Shown: positions 17,210-28,205 of the stretch, piece by piece
Layout of the letters: every line of letters starts with the position of its first letter
How positions within the stretch are numbered: the stretch's first letter is position 1
NCBI RefSeq assembly: GCF_015752205.1
Contig: NZ_JADOVG010000003.1
Coordinates: 186,001-250,000, forward strand
DNA: 64,000 nucleotides
Direction of reading: 5' to 3'
DNA from: Polaromonas sp. CG_9.7
GTDB taxonomy: Bacteria > Pseudomonadota > Gammaproteobacteria > Burkholderiales > Burkholderiaceae_C
Translations under genes and position numbers: made by a program
The notes under the pieces: generated by a model
Told to the model about the DNA's origin: nothing
Database searches by the model: none
What the model saw: only the letters and a program-made list of their open reading frames with translations

Positions 17210-18276
17210 ACAACTTTTCTTTTTCTTCCGCCAATGCCGTCGATGCTGCACTGGAACAGATTGGCTCTGGCCCCGGTTCCACCACGGCGGCAGGCTTTGC
17301 CAAATTTATTGCCGGCGGCACCAATCTGCTCGACCTGATGAAGGAAAACGTGATGCGTCCGGCGCGGCTGGTGGACATCAATCCGCTGTCGCTAAGCGGC
17401 ATCGACGCCCTGCCAGACGGCGGCCTGCGCCTGGGTGCACTGGCACGAAATGCCGACACCGCCTACCACCCGCTGGTCGCCAGTCGCTACCCGCTTCTCA
17501 GCGCAGCCATTCTGGCCGGTGCTTCGGCGCAGATCCGCAACATGGCCAGCAACGGCGGCAACCTGCTGCAGCGCACGCGTTGCTATTATTTTTATGACAC
17601 CGGCGTACCGTGCAACAAGCGCGAGCCCGGCAGCGGTTGCCCGGCCATCAGCGGGCTGGCGCGCCTGCATGCAATTTTGGGAGCCAGCGATCAGTGCATT
17701 GCCACGCACCCGTCGGACATGTGCGTGGCGCTGCGCGCGCTGGATGCCGTGGTGCAGGTGCAGTCGCCGCGCGGCGGCCGCGCTATTCCCATGGCCGAAT
17801 TTCACCGCCTGCCGGGCGAGCAGCCCGACAGGGATACCACGCTGGCGCACGACGAGCTGATCACCTCGATAGACCTGCCCGCGCCTTCACCGGGCTTTGT
17901 GGCGCATTCAGCCTACCTCAAGCTGCGCGACCGGGCCTCCTATGCGTTTGCGCTGGTGTCAGTGGCTGCGGCGCTGGACATTGATGCTGACGGTTTGGTA
18001 AAAGAGGCACGCATTGCCTTGGGCGGCGTGGCGCACAAACCCTGGAGAGACCCGCAAGCCGAGGCGCTGCTGGTGGGCCAGCCCGCCAGTCCGGCTGCAT
18101 TTGCACAGGCTGCTGACCATCTGCTGCGCGGCGCCAAGGCGCAGGGTGTCGGGCCGGGCAGCAATGCCTTCAAGATTCCGATGGCACAGCGTGCCGTGGT
18201 GCGGGCGCTGGAAACGGCGCTTGCGGGCACCGTGACAAATACAGGCCATAACGACAACCCGAAGGATGTGCCATGA
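17206..18276 (+). CDS. paoB: Aldehyde oxidoreductase FAD-binding subunit (PaoB-like)
   Basis: This is the medium subunit, 356 residues. The FAD-binding VAO/CO-dehydrogenase-type fold shows KFIAGGTNLLDLM at about 33-45 and ASAQIRNMASNGGNL at 106-120. An inserted segment, CYYFYD (C126), VPCNKREPGSGCPA (C136, C145) and SDQCIATHPSDMC, matches the region that binds an extra [4Fe-4S] cluster in E. coli PaoB. That distinguishes it from ordinary xanthine dehydrogenase B subunits. It overlaps both neighbours by 4 bases (ATGA), a tight paoA-paoB-paoC operon. Confidence 0.9.
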   Translation: MNNFSFSSANAVDAALEQIGSGPGSTTAAGFAKFIAGGTNLLDLMKENVMRPARLVDINPLSLSGIDALPDGGLRLGALARNADTAYHPLVASRYPLLSAAILAGASAQIRNMASNGGNLLQRTRCYYFYDTGVPCNKREPGSGCPAISGLARLHAILGASDQCIATHPSDMCVALRALDAVVQVQSPRGGRAIPMAEFHRLPGEQPDRDTTLAHDELITSIDLPAPSPGFVAHSAYLKLRDRASYAFALVSVAAALDIDADGLVKEARIALGGVAHKPWRDPQAEALLVGQPASPAAFAQAADHLLRGAKAQGVGPGSNAFKIPMAQRAVVRALETALAGTVTNTGHNDNPKDVP

Positions 18277-20558
18277 ACGCAGTGCTACAGGAAGACGTAC
18301 AGCCGGTGGCCGAACCCGGCACAGGTCTGGTGGCCAAGGGCGATTCGATTTCGCGCATCGATGGCCCGGCCAAGGTGACGGGCCAGGCGCGTTATGCCGC
18401 CGAACACAGCGCTCCCGACATGGCGTATGGCGTGGTGGTGAACAGCACCATTGCCAAGGGGCGCATCACCGCCCTGCACCTGGACGAAGCGCGCGCCGTA
18501 CCCGGCGTGCTCGACATCCTGTCGCACCAGCACCGGCCCAAGACGCGCAAGCTGGACCTGTTCTACAAAGACATGACCGCGCCGGCTGGCTCGCCCTTCA
18601 AGCCGTTTTACAGCGATGGCGTGCTTTACAGCGGGCAACCGGTGGCGCTGGTGCTGGCCGAAACCTTCGAGGCGGCGCGCTATGCCGCTGCTCTGGTGAA
18701 AGTGACCTACGACGAAGAGCCGCACGATACAAATTTGCTGGCCAACCTCTACCGCAGCCACAAGCCGAGCCGGCTGAAGGCGGGCTTTTCGCCGCCGCCC
18801 AAGCCCACGGGCGATGCCGATGCGGCCTATGAAGCCGCGCCGGTGCGCATCCACACTGACTTCTACAGTGGCGTAGAGCACCACAACCCGATGGAAATGC
18901 ACGCCAGCACCGTGATTCGTTCGGACGATGGCCACCTGACCATCTACGACAAGACGCAAGGCGCGCAAAACAGCCGCTGGATGGTGTCGCAGGTGTTTGG
19001 CCTGTCCAAGGACAAGGTGACAGTGAAAAACCCGTTTGTCGGCGGCGCTTTCGGCTCGGGCCTGCGGCCGCAGTATCAGCTGATTCTGGCGGTGATGGGC
19101 GCATTGCAACTCAAGCGTTCGGTGCGCGTGGTGCTCACGCGCCAGCAGATGTTCACCTTTGGCCACCGGCCCGAAACCTGGCAGCGGGTAAAACTTGCCG
19201 CCGAACGCGACGGCACGCTCAAGGCCGTGGTGCATGAAGCGGTAGCCGAAACGTCACGGCTTGAAGACTACGTGGAAGTGGTCGTCAACTGGTCAGGCCA
19301 GCTCTACCAGTGCGACAACGTGCGGCTGGACTACAAGCTGGTCGCGCTTGACCAGTACAGCCCAATGGACATGCGGGCGCCCGGCGCAGCGCACGGTGTG
19401 CATGCCCTGGAGGTGGCGATGGACGAGTTGTCGTATGCCCTGGGCATGGACCCGCTGGCGCTGCGGCTTAAAAACTACGCCGAGCGCGACGCGGCAAGGA
19501 ACCTGCCCTACTCCAGCAAGGAACTGCGCGCCTGCTACGCCCAGGGCGCTGAGCGCTTTGGCTGGGCCAGCCGTCCGGCTGCACCGCGCTCAATGAAAGC
19601 GGGCAATGAACTGATCGGCTGGGGCATGGCCACCGGCACCTGGGATGCGCTGCAGATGCTGGCGCGCGCGGGCGCCGTGCTGCACGCGGACGGCCGGCTC
19701 GTGGTCAGCAGCGCGGCCAGCGACATTGGCACGGGAACCTACACCGTGATGAGCCAGATCGCTGCCGCCGCCATGGGTCTGCCGCTGGAGCAGGTAACGT
19801 TTCGTCTTGGCGACTCAACGCTGCCGTTCGCGCCGGTCGAAGGCGGCTCTTCGCATGTCGCCACTGTTGGCTCTGCGGTCGAGGGCGTGTGCGAGAAACT
19901 GCAGAAAAAGCTCTGGAAACTGGCCCGGGCCATGCCTGATTCCCCGTTTGAAGTGACAGCCTCGCATGAAGTCGAATGTGTCAACGGGTGCCTGCAACTG
20001 ATCAAGATGCCAGGCTCGGCCGTGCCATTCGCCGCCATCCTGGCGCACGCCGGGCTCAGTCACATCGATGAAAAATACCTGATGCTGCCCAATGCCCTGA
20101 AACAAAGAAACTATGTGCGCGCCACGCATTCAGCGGTATTTTGCGAGGTGCGGGTGGACGAGGCCTTTGGCACCGTGCGCGTGACGCGGGTGGTCAGCGC
20201 GATCGCGGCGGGCCGGATCATCAGCGCCAAGACGGCGCGAAGCCAGATCGTGGGCGGCGTGGTCTGGGGCATCAGCCAGGCGCTGCATGAGGAAACCCAC
20301 AGCGATCACGCGCTGGGCCGCTTCATGAACCACAACCTGGCCGAATACCATGTGCCGGTGAACGCCGACATCCATGACATTGATGTGATCTTTGTCGACG
20401 AAGACGACCGCATCGTCAGCCGCCTGGGCGCCAAGGGTGTGGGCGAAATCGGCCTGGTTGGCGTGTCGGCGGCAGTTTGCAATGCGATTTATCACGCCAC
20501 CGGCCGGCGTGTTCGCAGCACCCCAATGACGCCCGACAAGGTCATGACCCCAGACTAA
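18273..20558 (+). CDS. paoC: Aldehyde oxidoreductase molybdenum-binding subunit (PaoC-like)
   Basis: This is the large catalytic subunit, 761 residues, holding the molybdenum cofactor where aldehydes (by analogy aromatic aldehydes) are oxidised to acids. The N-terminal domain begins SISRIDGPAKVTGQARYAAE. The cofactor-binding region has FVGGAFGSGLRPQ (about 251-263) and MDMRAPGAAHGVHALE. The C-terminus has the catalytic glutamate in GAKGVGEIGLVG (about E725). The bound cofactor is expected to be the cytosine dinucleotide form, in line with the nearby mocA-like gene. Substrate cannot be read from sequence. Confidence 0.92.
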   Translation: MNAVLQEDVQPVAEPGTGLVAKGDSISRIDGPAKVTGQARYAAEHSAPDMAYGVVVNSTIAKGRITALHLDEARAVPGVLDILSHQHRPKTRKLDLFYKDMTAPAGSPFKPFYSDGVLYSGQPVALVLAETFEAARYAAALVKVTYDEEPHDTNLLANLYRSHKPSRLKAGFSPPPKPTGDADAAYEAAPVRIHTDFYSGVEHHNPMEMHASTVIRSDDGHLTIYDKTQGAQNSRWMVSQVFGLSKDKVTVKNPFVGGAFGSGLRPQYQLILAVMGALQLKRSVRVVLTRQQMFTFGHRPETWQRVKLAAERDGTLKAVVHEAVAETSRLEDYVEVVVNWSGQLYQCDNVRLDYKLVALDQYSPMDMRAPGAAHGVHALEVAMDELSYALGMDPLALRLKNYAERDAARNLPYSSKELRACYAQGAERFGWASRPAAPRSMKAGNELIGWGMATGTWDALQMLARAGAVLHADGRLVVSSAASDIGTGTYTVMSQIAAAAMGLPLEQVTFRLGDSTLPFAPVEGGSSHVATVGSAVEGVCEKLQKKLWKLARAMPDSPFEVTASHEVECVNGCLQLIKMPGSAVPFAAILAHAGLSHIDEKYLMLPNALKQRNYVRATHSAVFCEVRVDEAFGTVRVTRVVSAIAAGRIISAKTARSQIVGGVVWGISQALHEETHSDHALGRFMNHNLAEYHVPVNADIHDIDVIFVDEDDRIVSRLGAKGVGEIGLVGVSAAVCNAIYHATGRRVRSTPMTPDKVMTPD

Positions 20559-20560
20559 AT

Positions 20561-20614
20561 GCTTCTTTTTTAATAGCTGCTTGCATATATGCAGCTTGCG
20601 CTAAAGGCATATTT
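20561..20614 (+). repeat. Dispersed palindromic repeat, intergenic copy after paoC
   Basis: 20561-20577 is GCTTCTTTTTTAATAGC, with a degenerate left arm, followed by TGCTTGCATATATGCAGC and TTGCGCTAAAGGC. It fills most of the 84-base gap between the convergent paoC and mocA-like genes and could fold into a hairpin acting as a transcription end. Confidence 0.75.
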
Positions 20615-20642
20615 AGTCAAAAAAATAAATACCGCATTACAT

Positions 20643-21224
20643 TCAGACGGCCAACGGACCCTTTCTCAAACCCAGCAACTGCTCGGCACGACGCAAGTCT
20701 TCCAGCGTGTCGATGTCCAGAATGCAACCCGTGTCCTGTACCGGCCAAAGCGTTTCGCCCCAGGCGCGCACCAGGGCAGCAGCGCCCTGCGGGCCGGCAA
20801 GCTGCATTAATTCAGGCCCGCAGCGCGCCGAGAACCGCACCGGGTGGCCGCGCTGCAGGCCATTGACCGAACCATTTCCATGGGTCGTCCTCACCAGTGG
20901 CACCACCACGTCCAGCGACTGCGGGGCCTGCGCGATCTGGCGCAGCGTTTGCGGCTGCACCAGTGGCAGGTCACCCGGCAAGATAAGCCAGGCCGGGCTG
21001 CCTGCCGTGGCGCGAACACCGGCGGCAATCGAGTCGCCCATGCCGGGGTGGCTGGCCGCTTCAAGATGCCAAGGCAGCCCCGAGGCCTGCACTGCCCTCA
21101 GCGTGTGATCCAGCACGGTGCAGTCGCCGAGCCGGGCCTGCAGCTTTGAGCCATTCCCGCCGCTGGTCACGAAACGTTTGCCGCGCCCGGAGGCCAGCAC
21201 GACCACCATGGGTTGCCCGGTCAT
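20643..21224 (-). CDS. Molybdenum cofactor cytidylyltransferase-like (MocA/MobA family)
   Basis: This is a 193-residue nucleotidyltransferase. The N-terminus MVVVLASGRGKRF resembles the L-A-x-G-x-G/S-x-R-x-G nucleotide-binding motif, with the downstream K of SKLQARLGD. AWLILPGDLPLVQPQTL carries the metal-binding acidic motif. It probably converts Mo-molybdopterin to the cytosine dinucleotide form needed by PaoC. The ATG at 21224 lies 4 bases after the xdhC stop, so the two genes are coupled. The assignment of MocA rather than MobA rests on context. Confidence 0.82.
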   Translation of the reverse strand: MTGQPMVVVLASGRGKRFVTSGGNGSKLQARLGDCTVLDHTLRAVQASGLPWHLEAASHPGMGDSIAAGVRATAGSPAWLILPGDLPLVQPQTLRQIAQAPQSLDVVVPLVRTTHGNGSVNGLQRGHPVRFSARCGPELMQLAGPQGAAALVRAWGETLWPVQDTGCILDIDTLEDLRRAEQLLGLRKGPLAV

Positions 21225-21228
21225 GGCT

Positions 21229-22227
21229 TCAGCCCTGCACCGCTGCCGCGCTGACGGGACGGGCCACCAATGGCTGCGCGTTCTTGACCTCGATGATCTG
21301 CGCCATGACCGACACGGCAATTTCCGCAGGCGTGCGGGCGCCGATGCGCAATCCCACCGGCCCATGCAAGCGGTCCAGTTCCAGCGCACTGAGTTCGAAA
21401 TGCTCGGCCAGGCGCTGCTTGCGCGTGGCCTGGTTGCGCGCCGAACCGAGTGCGCCCACATAAAACGCGTCAGAGGTCAGCGCCTCCAGCAGTGCCATGT
21501 CGTCCAGCTTGGGGTCGTGCGTCAGCGCGACGATGGCGGTGTGTGCGTCGGGCAGAAGTTCGCGCACCACGTCATCGGGCATGCCGGGCAGGCGCGTCAC
21601 GCCCGGCAGGTCTTGCGTGACCAGATAAGCATCGCGTGGATCGCACACCAGCACCTCGAAGTCGAGCATCAGCGCGATGCTGGCCACCGCCTGGCTCAGC
21701 TGGCCGGCGCCAATCAAGAGCAAGCGCCATCGCGGGCCAAACACCGTGGTCAAGGTGAGGCCGTCAAACTGCAAACCTGCGCCGCGTGCGGCATCGCTGA
21801 GCGTGACCTCGCCAGTGGCCAGCGTCAGGGTGCGCGCCACCAGTTGATGCCGGGCCGTGCGCTGCAGCACGTCTTCGACCCAGGCGGTCACTTCAAGCGA
21901 CTCCTGCACCAGCCGCAGCGTGCCGCCGCAAGGCAGGCCAAAGCGCGCCGCTTCCTCGCGGCTGACGCCATACGCCATCATGGACGGCTTGCGGTTGAAG
22001 TCACTGTGGGCGCCCTCGCCTGAGCGGATGCGTGCAATCAGGTCGTCCTCGACGCAGCCGCCCGAAACCGAACCGCTCACCGCGCCGTCACCGCGTACGG
22101 CCAGCAGCGCACCGGGCGGACGGGGCGCGCTGCCCCAGGTTTGCACCACCGTGACCAGCGTGACCGGCCAGCCGGCGCGGTGCCAGTCCAGAGCCTCGGC
22201 CAGCACGCGCAAATCCAGACTTTCCAT
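21229..22227 (-). CDS. xdhC: XdhC/CoxI-family molybdenum cofactor maturation protein (PaoD-like)
   Basis: This 332-residue protein is a chaperone that binds sulfurated molybdenum cofactor and inserts it into xanthine-oxidase-family enzymes. The N-terminal XdhC domain has TVVQTWGSAPRPPGALLAV and SGSVSGGCVEDDL with the conserved cysteine. The C-terminal Rossmann domain has LLLIGAGQLSQAVA, LDFEVLVCDPRDAYL, TAIVALTHDPKLD and YVGALGSARNQATRK. The start MESLDLRVLAEALDW at 22227 is preferred over an upstream one. It is convergent with paoABC rather than in the same operon, unlike E. coli paoABCD. Confidence 0.9.
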   Translation of the reverse strand: MESLDLRVLAEALDWHRAGWPVTLVTVVQTWGSAPRPPGALLAVRGDGAVSGSVSGGCVEDDLIARIRSGEGAHSDFNRKPSMMAYGVSREEAARFGLPCGGTLRLVQESLEVTAWVEDVLQRTARHQLVARTLTLATGEVTLSDAARGAGLQFDGLTLTTVFGPRWRLLLIGAGQLSQAVASIALMLDFEVLVCDPRDAYLVTQDLPGVTRLPGMPDDVVRELLPDAHTAIVALTHDPKLDDMALLEALTSDAFYVGALGSARNQATRKQRLAEHFELSALELDRLHGPVGLRIGARTPAEIAVSVMAQIIEVKNAQPLVARPVSAAAVQG

Positions 22228-22327
22228 TTGATGCTCCAAAGTTCGGCAAATACAAGCGCTCCAGTGTGTCCAAAGCGGGATGTTTTTGTGTGAAGGACGC
22301 GGCCGACTCCGCCGGACAGCCAACCCC

Positions 22328-22333
22328 TATAAT
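22328..22333 (+). promoter_or_regulatory. Putative -10 box upstream of pyrG
   Basis: TATAAT is found 43 bases before the pyrG start codon in the 148-base gap divergent from xdhC. No good TTGACA-like -35 element is seen at the right distance, so this is a candidate only. Confidence 0.35.
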
Positions 22334-22351
22334 CTCCGTTTACCACCTTAG

Positions 22352-25487
<3,136 letters not shown>

Positions 25488-25502
25488 GGCATTTGTCAGC
25501 CC

Positions 25503-25781
25503 ATGGGCAAGCGCTTATTGGTTCCTGCCGTACTGGTCCTGCTGCTCGGGCTGTTCCAGGCCCAGCTGTGGATGGGCCGCGGCAGCATTCCCAGCGTGCG
25601 CGAGATGCAGCAGCGCCTGGAAGATCAGTTGGAGAACAACAAGCTGCGCCAGGCGGCCAACGAGCAGCTGGGTACCGAGATCAAGGATCTGCAGGAAGGC
25701 TTGGGGATGGTCGAGGAAAAAGCCCGCAGCGAACTCGGCATGGTCAAGCCCAATGAAATGTTTGTCCAGCTCACCGAGTAA
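25503..25781 (+). CDS. ftsB: Cell division protein FtsB
   Basis: This 92-residue bitopic divisome protein joins FtsL and FtsQ at the septum. It has a short cytoplasmic N-terminus, one membrane helix (LLVPAVLVLLLGLFQAQLWM, about residues 4-23) and a periplasmic coiled coil (REMQQRLEDQLENNKLRQAA, up to about residue 65). The conserved end EEKARSELGMVKPNEMFVQL fits the family. It directly follows eno, the usual eno-ftsB order. Confidence 0.93.
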   Translation: MGKRLLVPAVLVLLLGLFQAQLWMGRGSIPSVREMQQRLEDQLENNKLRQAANEQLGTEIKDLQEGLGMVEEKARSELGMVKPNEMFVQLTE

Positions 25782-25847
25782 GCCGCCCGGCCAACGCCTG
25801 TTGGGCGGTGTCTGCGTTCATCGGCGGCGCCGTCCACATTCCTCGCC

Positions 25848-26360
25848 ATGCTGAAAATTGCGCTGTTGGGCGCCTGCCCGGCTCAGCTGTCCGAACTCGC
25901 CGCCGCCATGAACCCGGCGGGAAAAGCCCTGGACGGTCAAATCACGCTGGTGACAGCTGGCACCGCCGATGCCCTGCCCACAGGTTTGTCCGGCTTCGAC
26001 CTGGTGTTGCTGTCAGGGCTTGAAGCACGCTTTTTGGCGAATTGCACGACAGGGCCGTGCCCTGTAGCCAACCATGAAACAGTCGATCGTTCGATTCGCA
26101 ACGCGCTGGCACAGGCTGCCATTTCTTACCGTGTGCTGTATGGCACCGCTGACGAGCGGCATGCCCATGCACAGCAGGCAGTGGAAAGCCTGCTGCCGGC
26201 AGCCAGTCGATCCAGGCAAGCCACACGCCCGGTCGGCTTGAAAAACCAGCCCTGGGTCTGGATGTGCGACAAGTGCAGTGACCCGCAGTGCGAACACCGG
26301 CTGCTGACGGCCTTGCTCGCCAGCCGCGATACGTCTGGCGAGCAGGCGCTTCCTTATTGA
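25848..26360 (+). CDS. Conserved hypothetical protein with C-terminal Cys/His cluster
   Basis: This 170-residue protein is not assigned to a family. The N-terminal half looks like a small alpha/beta domain: LKIALLGACPAQLSELAAAM, ITLVTAG, FDLVLLSGLEA. A central stretch, VDRSIRNALAQAAISYRVLY, is helical. The C-terminus ends with the cluster WMCDKCSDPQCEHRLLTALL, where C-x2-C-x4-C-x-H could bind zinc or an Fe-S cluster. No signal peptide. It overlaps hslO tail to tail by 7 bases. The N-terminal half resembles P-loop or NTPase folds without a Walker A motif, so no function is claimed. Confidence 0.72.
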   Translation: MLKIALLGACPAQLSELAAAMNPAGKALDGQITLVTAGTADALPTGLSGFDLVLLSGLEARFLANCTTGPCPVANHETVDRSIRNALAQAAISYRVLYGTADERHAHAQQAVESLLPAASRSRQATRPVGLKNQPWVWMCDKCSDPQCEHRLLTALLASRDTSGEQALPY

Positions 26361-27322
26361 ACTGTTGACGTCGGCGGCGGTTGCTGGAGCGGGTTGGTGA
26401 AAAGCTGCGCGGCATCGACCGGATCGAATTCGTATTGCGCGCCGCAGAACTCGCAGGCCACATCGACCTGGCCACGCTCGGCGATGATGCTTTCAATTTC
26501 CCCGGTTCCCAGCCCGCGCAGCATGTTGCCGACGCGTTCACGCGAGCAACTGCAGGCAAAGCTCGGCCTGAGCGGTTCAAATCGCGTAACGGGTTCTTCC
26601 CAGAACAACCGGCGCAGGATCGTGTCGACATCCAGAGTCAACAACTCTTCGCGCTTGAGCGTTCCTGCCAGCAGCGCGATGCGTTGGTAGTCTTCGTTCA
26701 CGCCAATCTGGTCTTCATTGGCCTGGCGGTCCCTCTGGCCTTCGAGGTTGCCCTCGCCCTGTACCGGGAGGCGCTGAATCAGCAAGCCAGCGGCCACATT
26801 GCCATCGGCAGCCAGAATCAAACGCGTGTCAAGCTGCTCGCTTTGCAGCATGTAGTGCTCCAGCACCTCGCTGAGTTTTTCGATTTTTTCATGCTGGTCG
26901 CCAAACAGCGGCACCACACCCTGGTAAGGCTGCTGACCCGGAAACTTGGTCGTCGGATCGAGCGTGATGGCGCAACGCCCTTCGTTCTTCACGTTGACCA
27001 GCTGGCTCAGTGAACTGCCCTCGGGCACGTCGCCGGTCACGGTGGCGGTGGCGCGCAGGCTCAGGTCGGGCTGCACTTCGGCCACGGCCAGCTTAACCGG
27101 GCCGTCACCAAAAATCTGCAGGATCAGCGCGCCGTTGAAGCTGATGCTGCTTTGCATCAGGGCACCGGCCGCCGTCATTTCGCCCAGCAGCTGCATGACT
27201 TCGGCCGGGTAGCCACCCGCTGCCTCGCGGCGCTTGAGGATTTCCTGCCATGAGTCGGTCAGGCGCACGATCATGCCGCGAACTGGCAGGCCGTCGAAAA
27301 TAAATTTATGCAGTTCAGACAT
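26354..27322 (-). CDS. hslO: Redox-regulated chaperone Hsp33
   Basis: This cytoplasmic holdase chaperone is activated by oxidation and unfolding; 322 residues. The start MSELHKFIFDGLPVRGMIVR at 27322 matches the family; an upstream extension in the same frame is repeat-derived. The core shows ALMQSSISFNGALILQIFG and VPLFGDQHEKIEK. The C-terminal redox switch has the zinc cysteines C257 and C259 (CSCSRERV) and C290, C293 (CEFCGAQYEF), all four present. The 237 bases upstream are filled by two repeat elements. Confidence 0.95.
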   Translation of the reverse strand: MSELHKFIFDGLPVRGMIVRLTDSWQEILKRREAAGGYPAEVMQLLGEMTAAGALMQSSISFNGALILQIFGDGPVKLAVAEVQPDLSLRATATVTGDVPEGSSLSQLVNVKNEGRCAITLDPTTKFPGQQPYQGVVPLFGDQHEKIEKLSEVLEHYMLQSEQLDTRLILAADGNVAAGLLIQRLPVQGEGNLEGQRDRQANEDQIGVNEDYQRIALLAGTLKREELLTLDVDTILRRLFWEEPVTRFEPLRPSFACSCSRERVGNMLRGLGTGEIESIIAERGQVDVACEFCGAQYEFDPVDAAQLFTNPLQQPPPTSTVQ

Positions 27323-27420
27323 GGAGCCCCCACGCTTGTCGCTTCGCGTACTGCGCGGCCCCCCGAGGGGGCCGCTGCGCCTGCGGCCCGGCAAAGCCGG
27401 TTCCGCGGCCCCTGCTGATG
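27323..27420. repeat. GC-rich palindromic intergenic repeat
   Basis: This segment contains a long inverted repeat around 27355-27375 (GCGGCCCCC / GGGGGCCGC, flanking a GA centre) and further short GC palindromes. Sequences of this style (CCCCCACGCT..., then CCCCGAGGGGG) are, from memory, common between genes in Comamonadaceae genomes. It sits directly before the hslO start codon on the minus-strand reading. Confidence 0.6.
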
Positions 27421-27443
27421 AGGATGCCGCGCTCTTGATTGCC

Positions 27444-27515
27444 ACTGCATATGCTGTAGCTGCTCGCAACCCCTGCTGATCTGCAAGGGCTCGGAAATAG
27501 CCTTGTTTTCAATTG
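27444..27515 (+). repeat. Dispersed palindromic repeat, degenerate intergenic copy
   Basis: 27444-27460 reads ACTGCATATGCTGTAGC followed by TGCTCGCAAC, then TCTGCAAGGGCTCGG and AATAGCCTTGTTTT. The right half matches the repeat family; the left palindrome arm is degenerate. It lies between hslO and the gamma carbonic anhydrase gene. Confidence 0.55.
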
Positions 27516-27559
27516 ATTCATGTTCTGGATGTCGCTCTCGATGTCATTCTGGAGGCCGT

Positions 27560-28084
27560 TCAGGCCAGTTTCTTGAGTCCGGCTTTGTAGCGCCGGGCAT
27601 TGTCCATATAGTGCTGGGCGCTCATTTTTAAACCCTCGATCTGTTCGGGCGAGAGTTGCCTGACCGCCTTGGCCGGGCTGCCCAGGATCATGCAGCCATC
27701 GGGAAACTCCTTGCCCTCGGTGACCAGCGAGCCGGCGCCGACCAAACAGTTCTTGCCGATTTTCGCGCCATTGAGCACCACCGCCTGGATGCCGATGAGC
27801 GAGCCGTCGCCAATCGTGCAGCCGTGCAGCATGACCTGGTGGCCGACGGTGACGTTCTCGCCGATCACCAGCGGCAGGCCTTCGTCGGCATGCAGCACAC
27901 TGTTGTCCTGAATATTGGAGCCTTTGCCCACAGTGATGGTGGCGGTGTCGCCCCGGGCCACCACGCCAAACCAGACGCTGCTGCCCTCGGCCAGCGTCAC
28001 ATGGCCCATGACCTGCGCGCTGTCGGCCACCCAGGCCGATGCGTGGATGGAAGGTTGCAGATCGTCCAGCTGGTAAATGGCCAT
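27560..28084 (-). CDS. Gamma carbonic anhydrase family protein (left-handed beta-helix)
   Basis: The product has 174 residues. Hexapeptide repeats of the left-handed beta-helix run from about residue 10 to 130. The conserved zinc-site pattern is visible: GVVARGDTATITVG, SNIQDNSVLHAD, VTVGHQVMLHGCTIGDGSL, with histidines on two of the turns. A C-terminal helix follows (LSPEQIEGLKMSAQHYMDNA). It belongs to the YrdA/PaaY/CaiE group, where carbonic anhydrase activity is not always present. The start at 28084 (MAIYQLDDLQPS) is preferred over a longer frame. Confidence 0.9.
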   Translation of the reverse strand: MAIYQLDDLQPSIHASAWVADSAQVMGHVTLAEGSSVWFGVVARGDTATITVGKGSNIQDNSVLHADEGLPLVIGENVTVGHQVMLHGCTIGDGSLIGIQAVVLNGAKIGKNCLVGAGSLVTEGKEFPDGCMILGSPAKAVRQLSPEQIEGLKMSAQHYMDNARRYKAGLKKLA

Positions 28085-28205
28085 GGGGTTCCTTGTCAAT
28101 AGCGGTTTGGCGGGGTTGAAAACGGCTTTTGATTGTAGGCAAGCGACAAGCGGCGTGTTCAGGCCGGGGTTCTGGCCTTCTGCCCGTATCAACGACAATC
28201 CCGGC

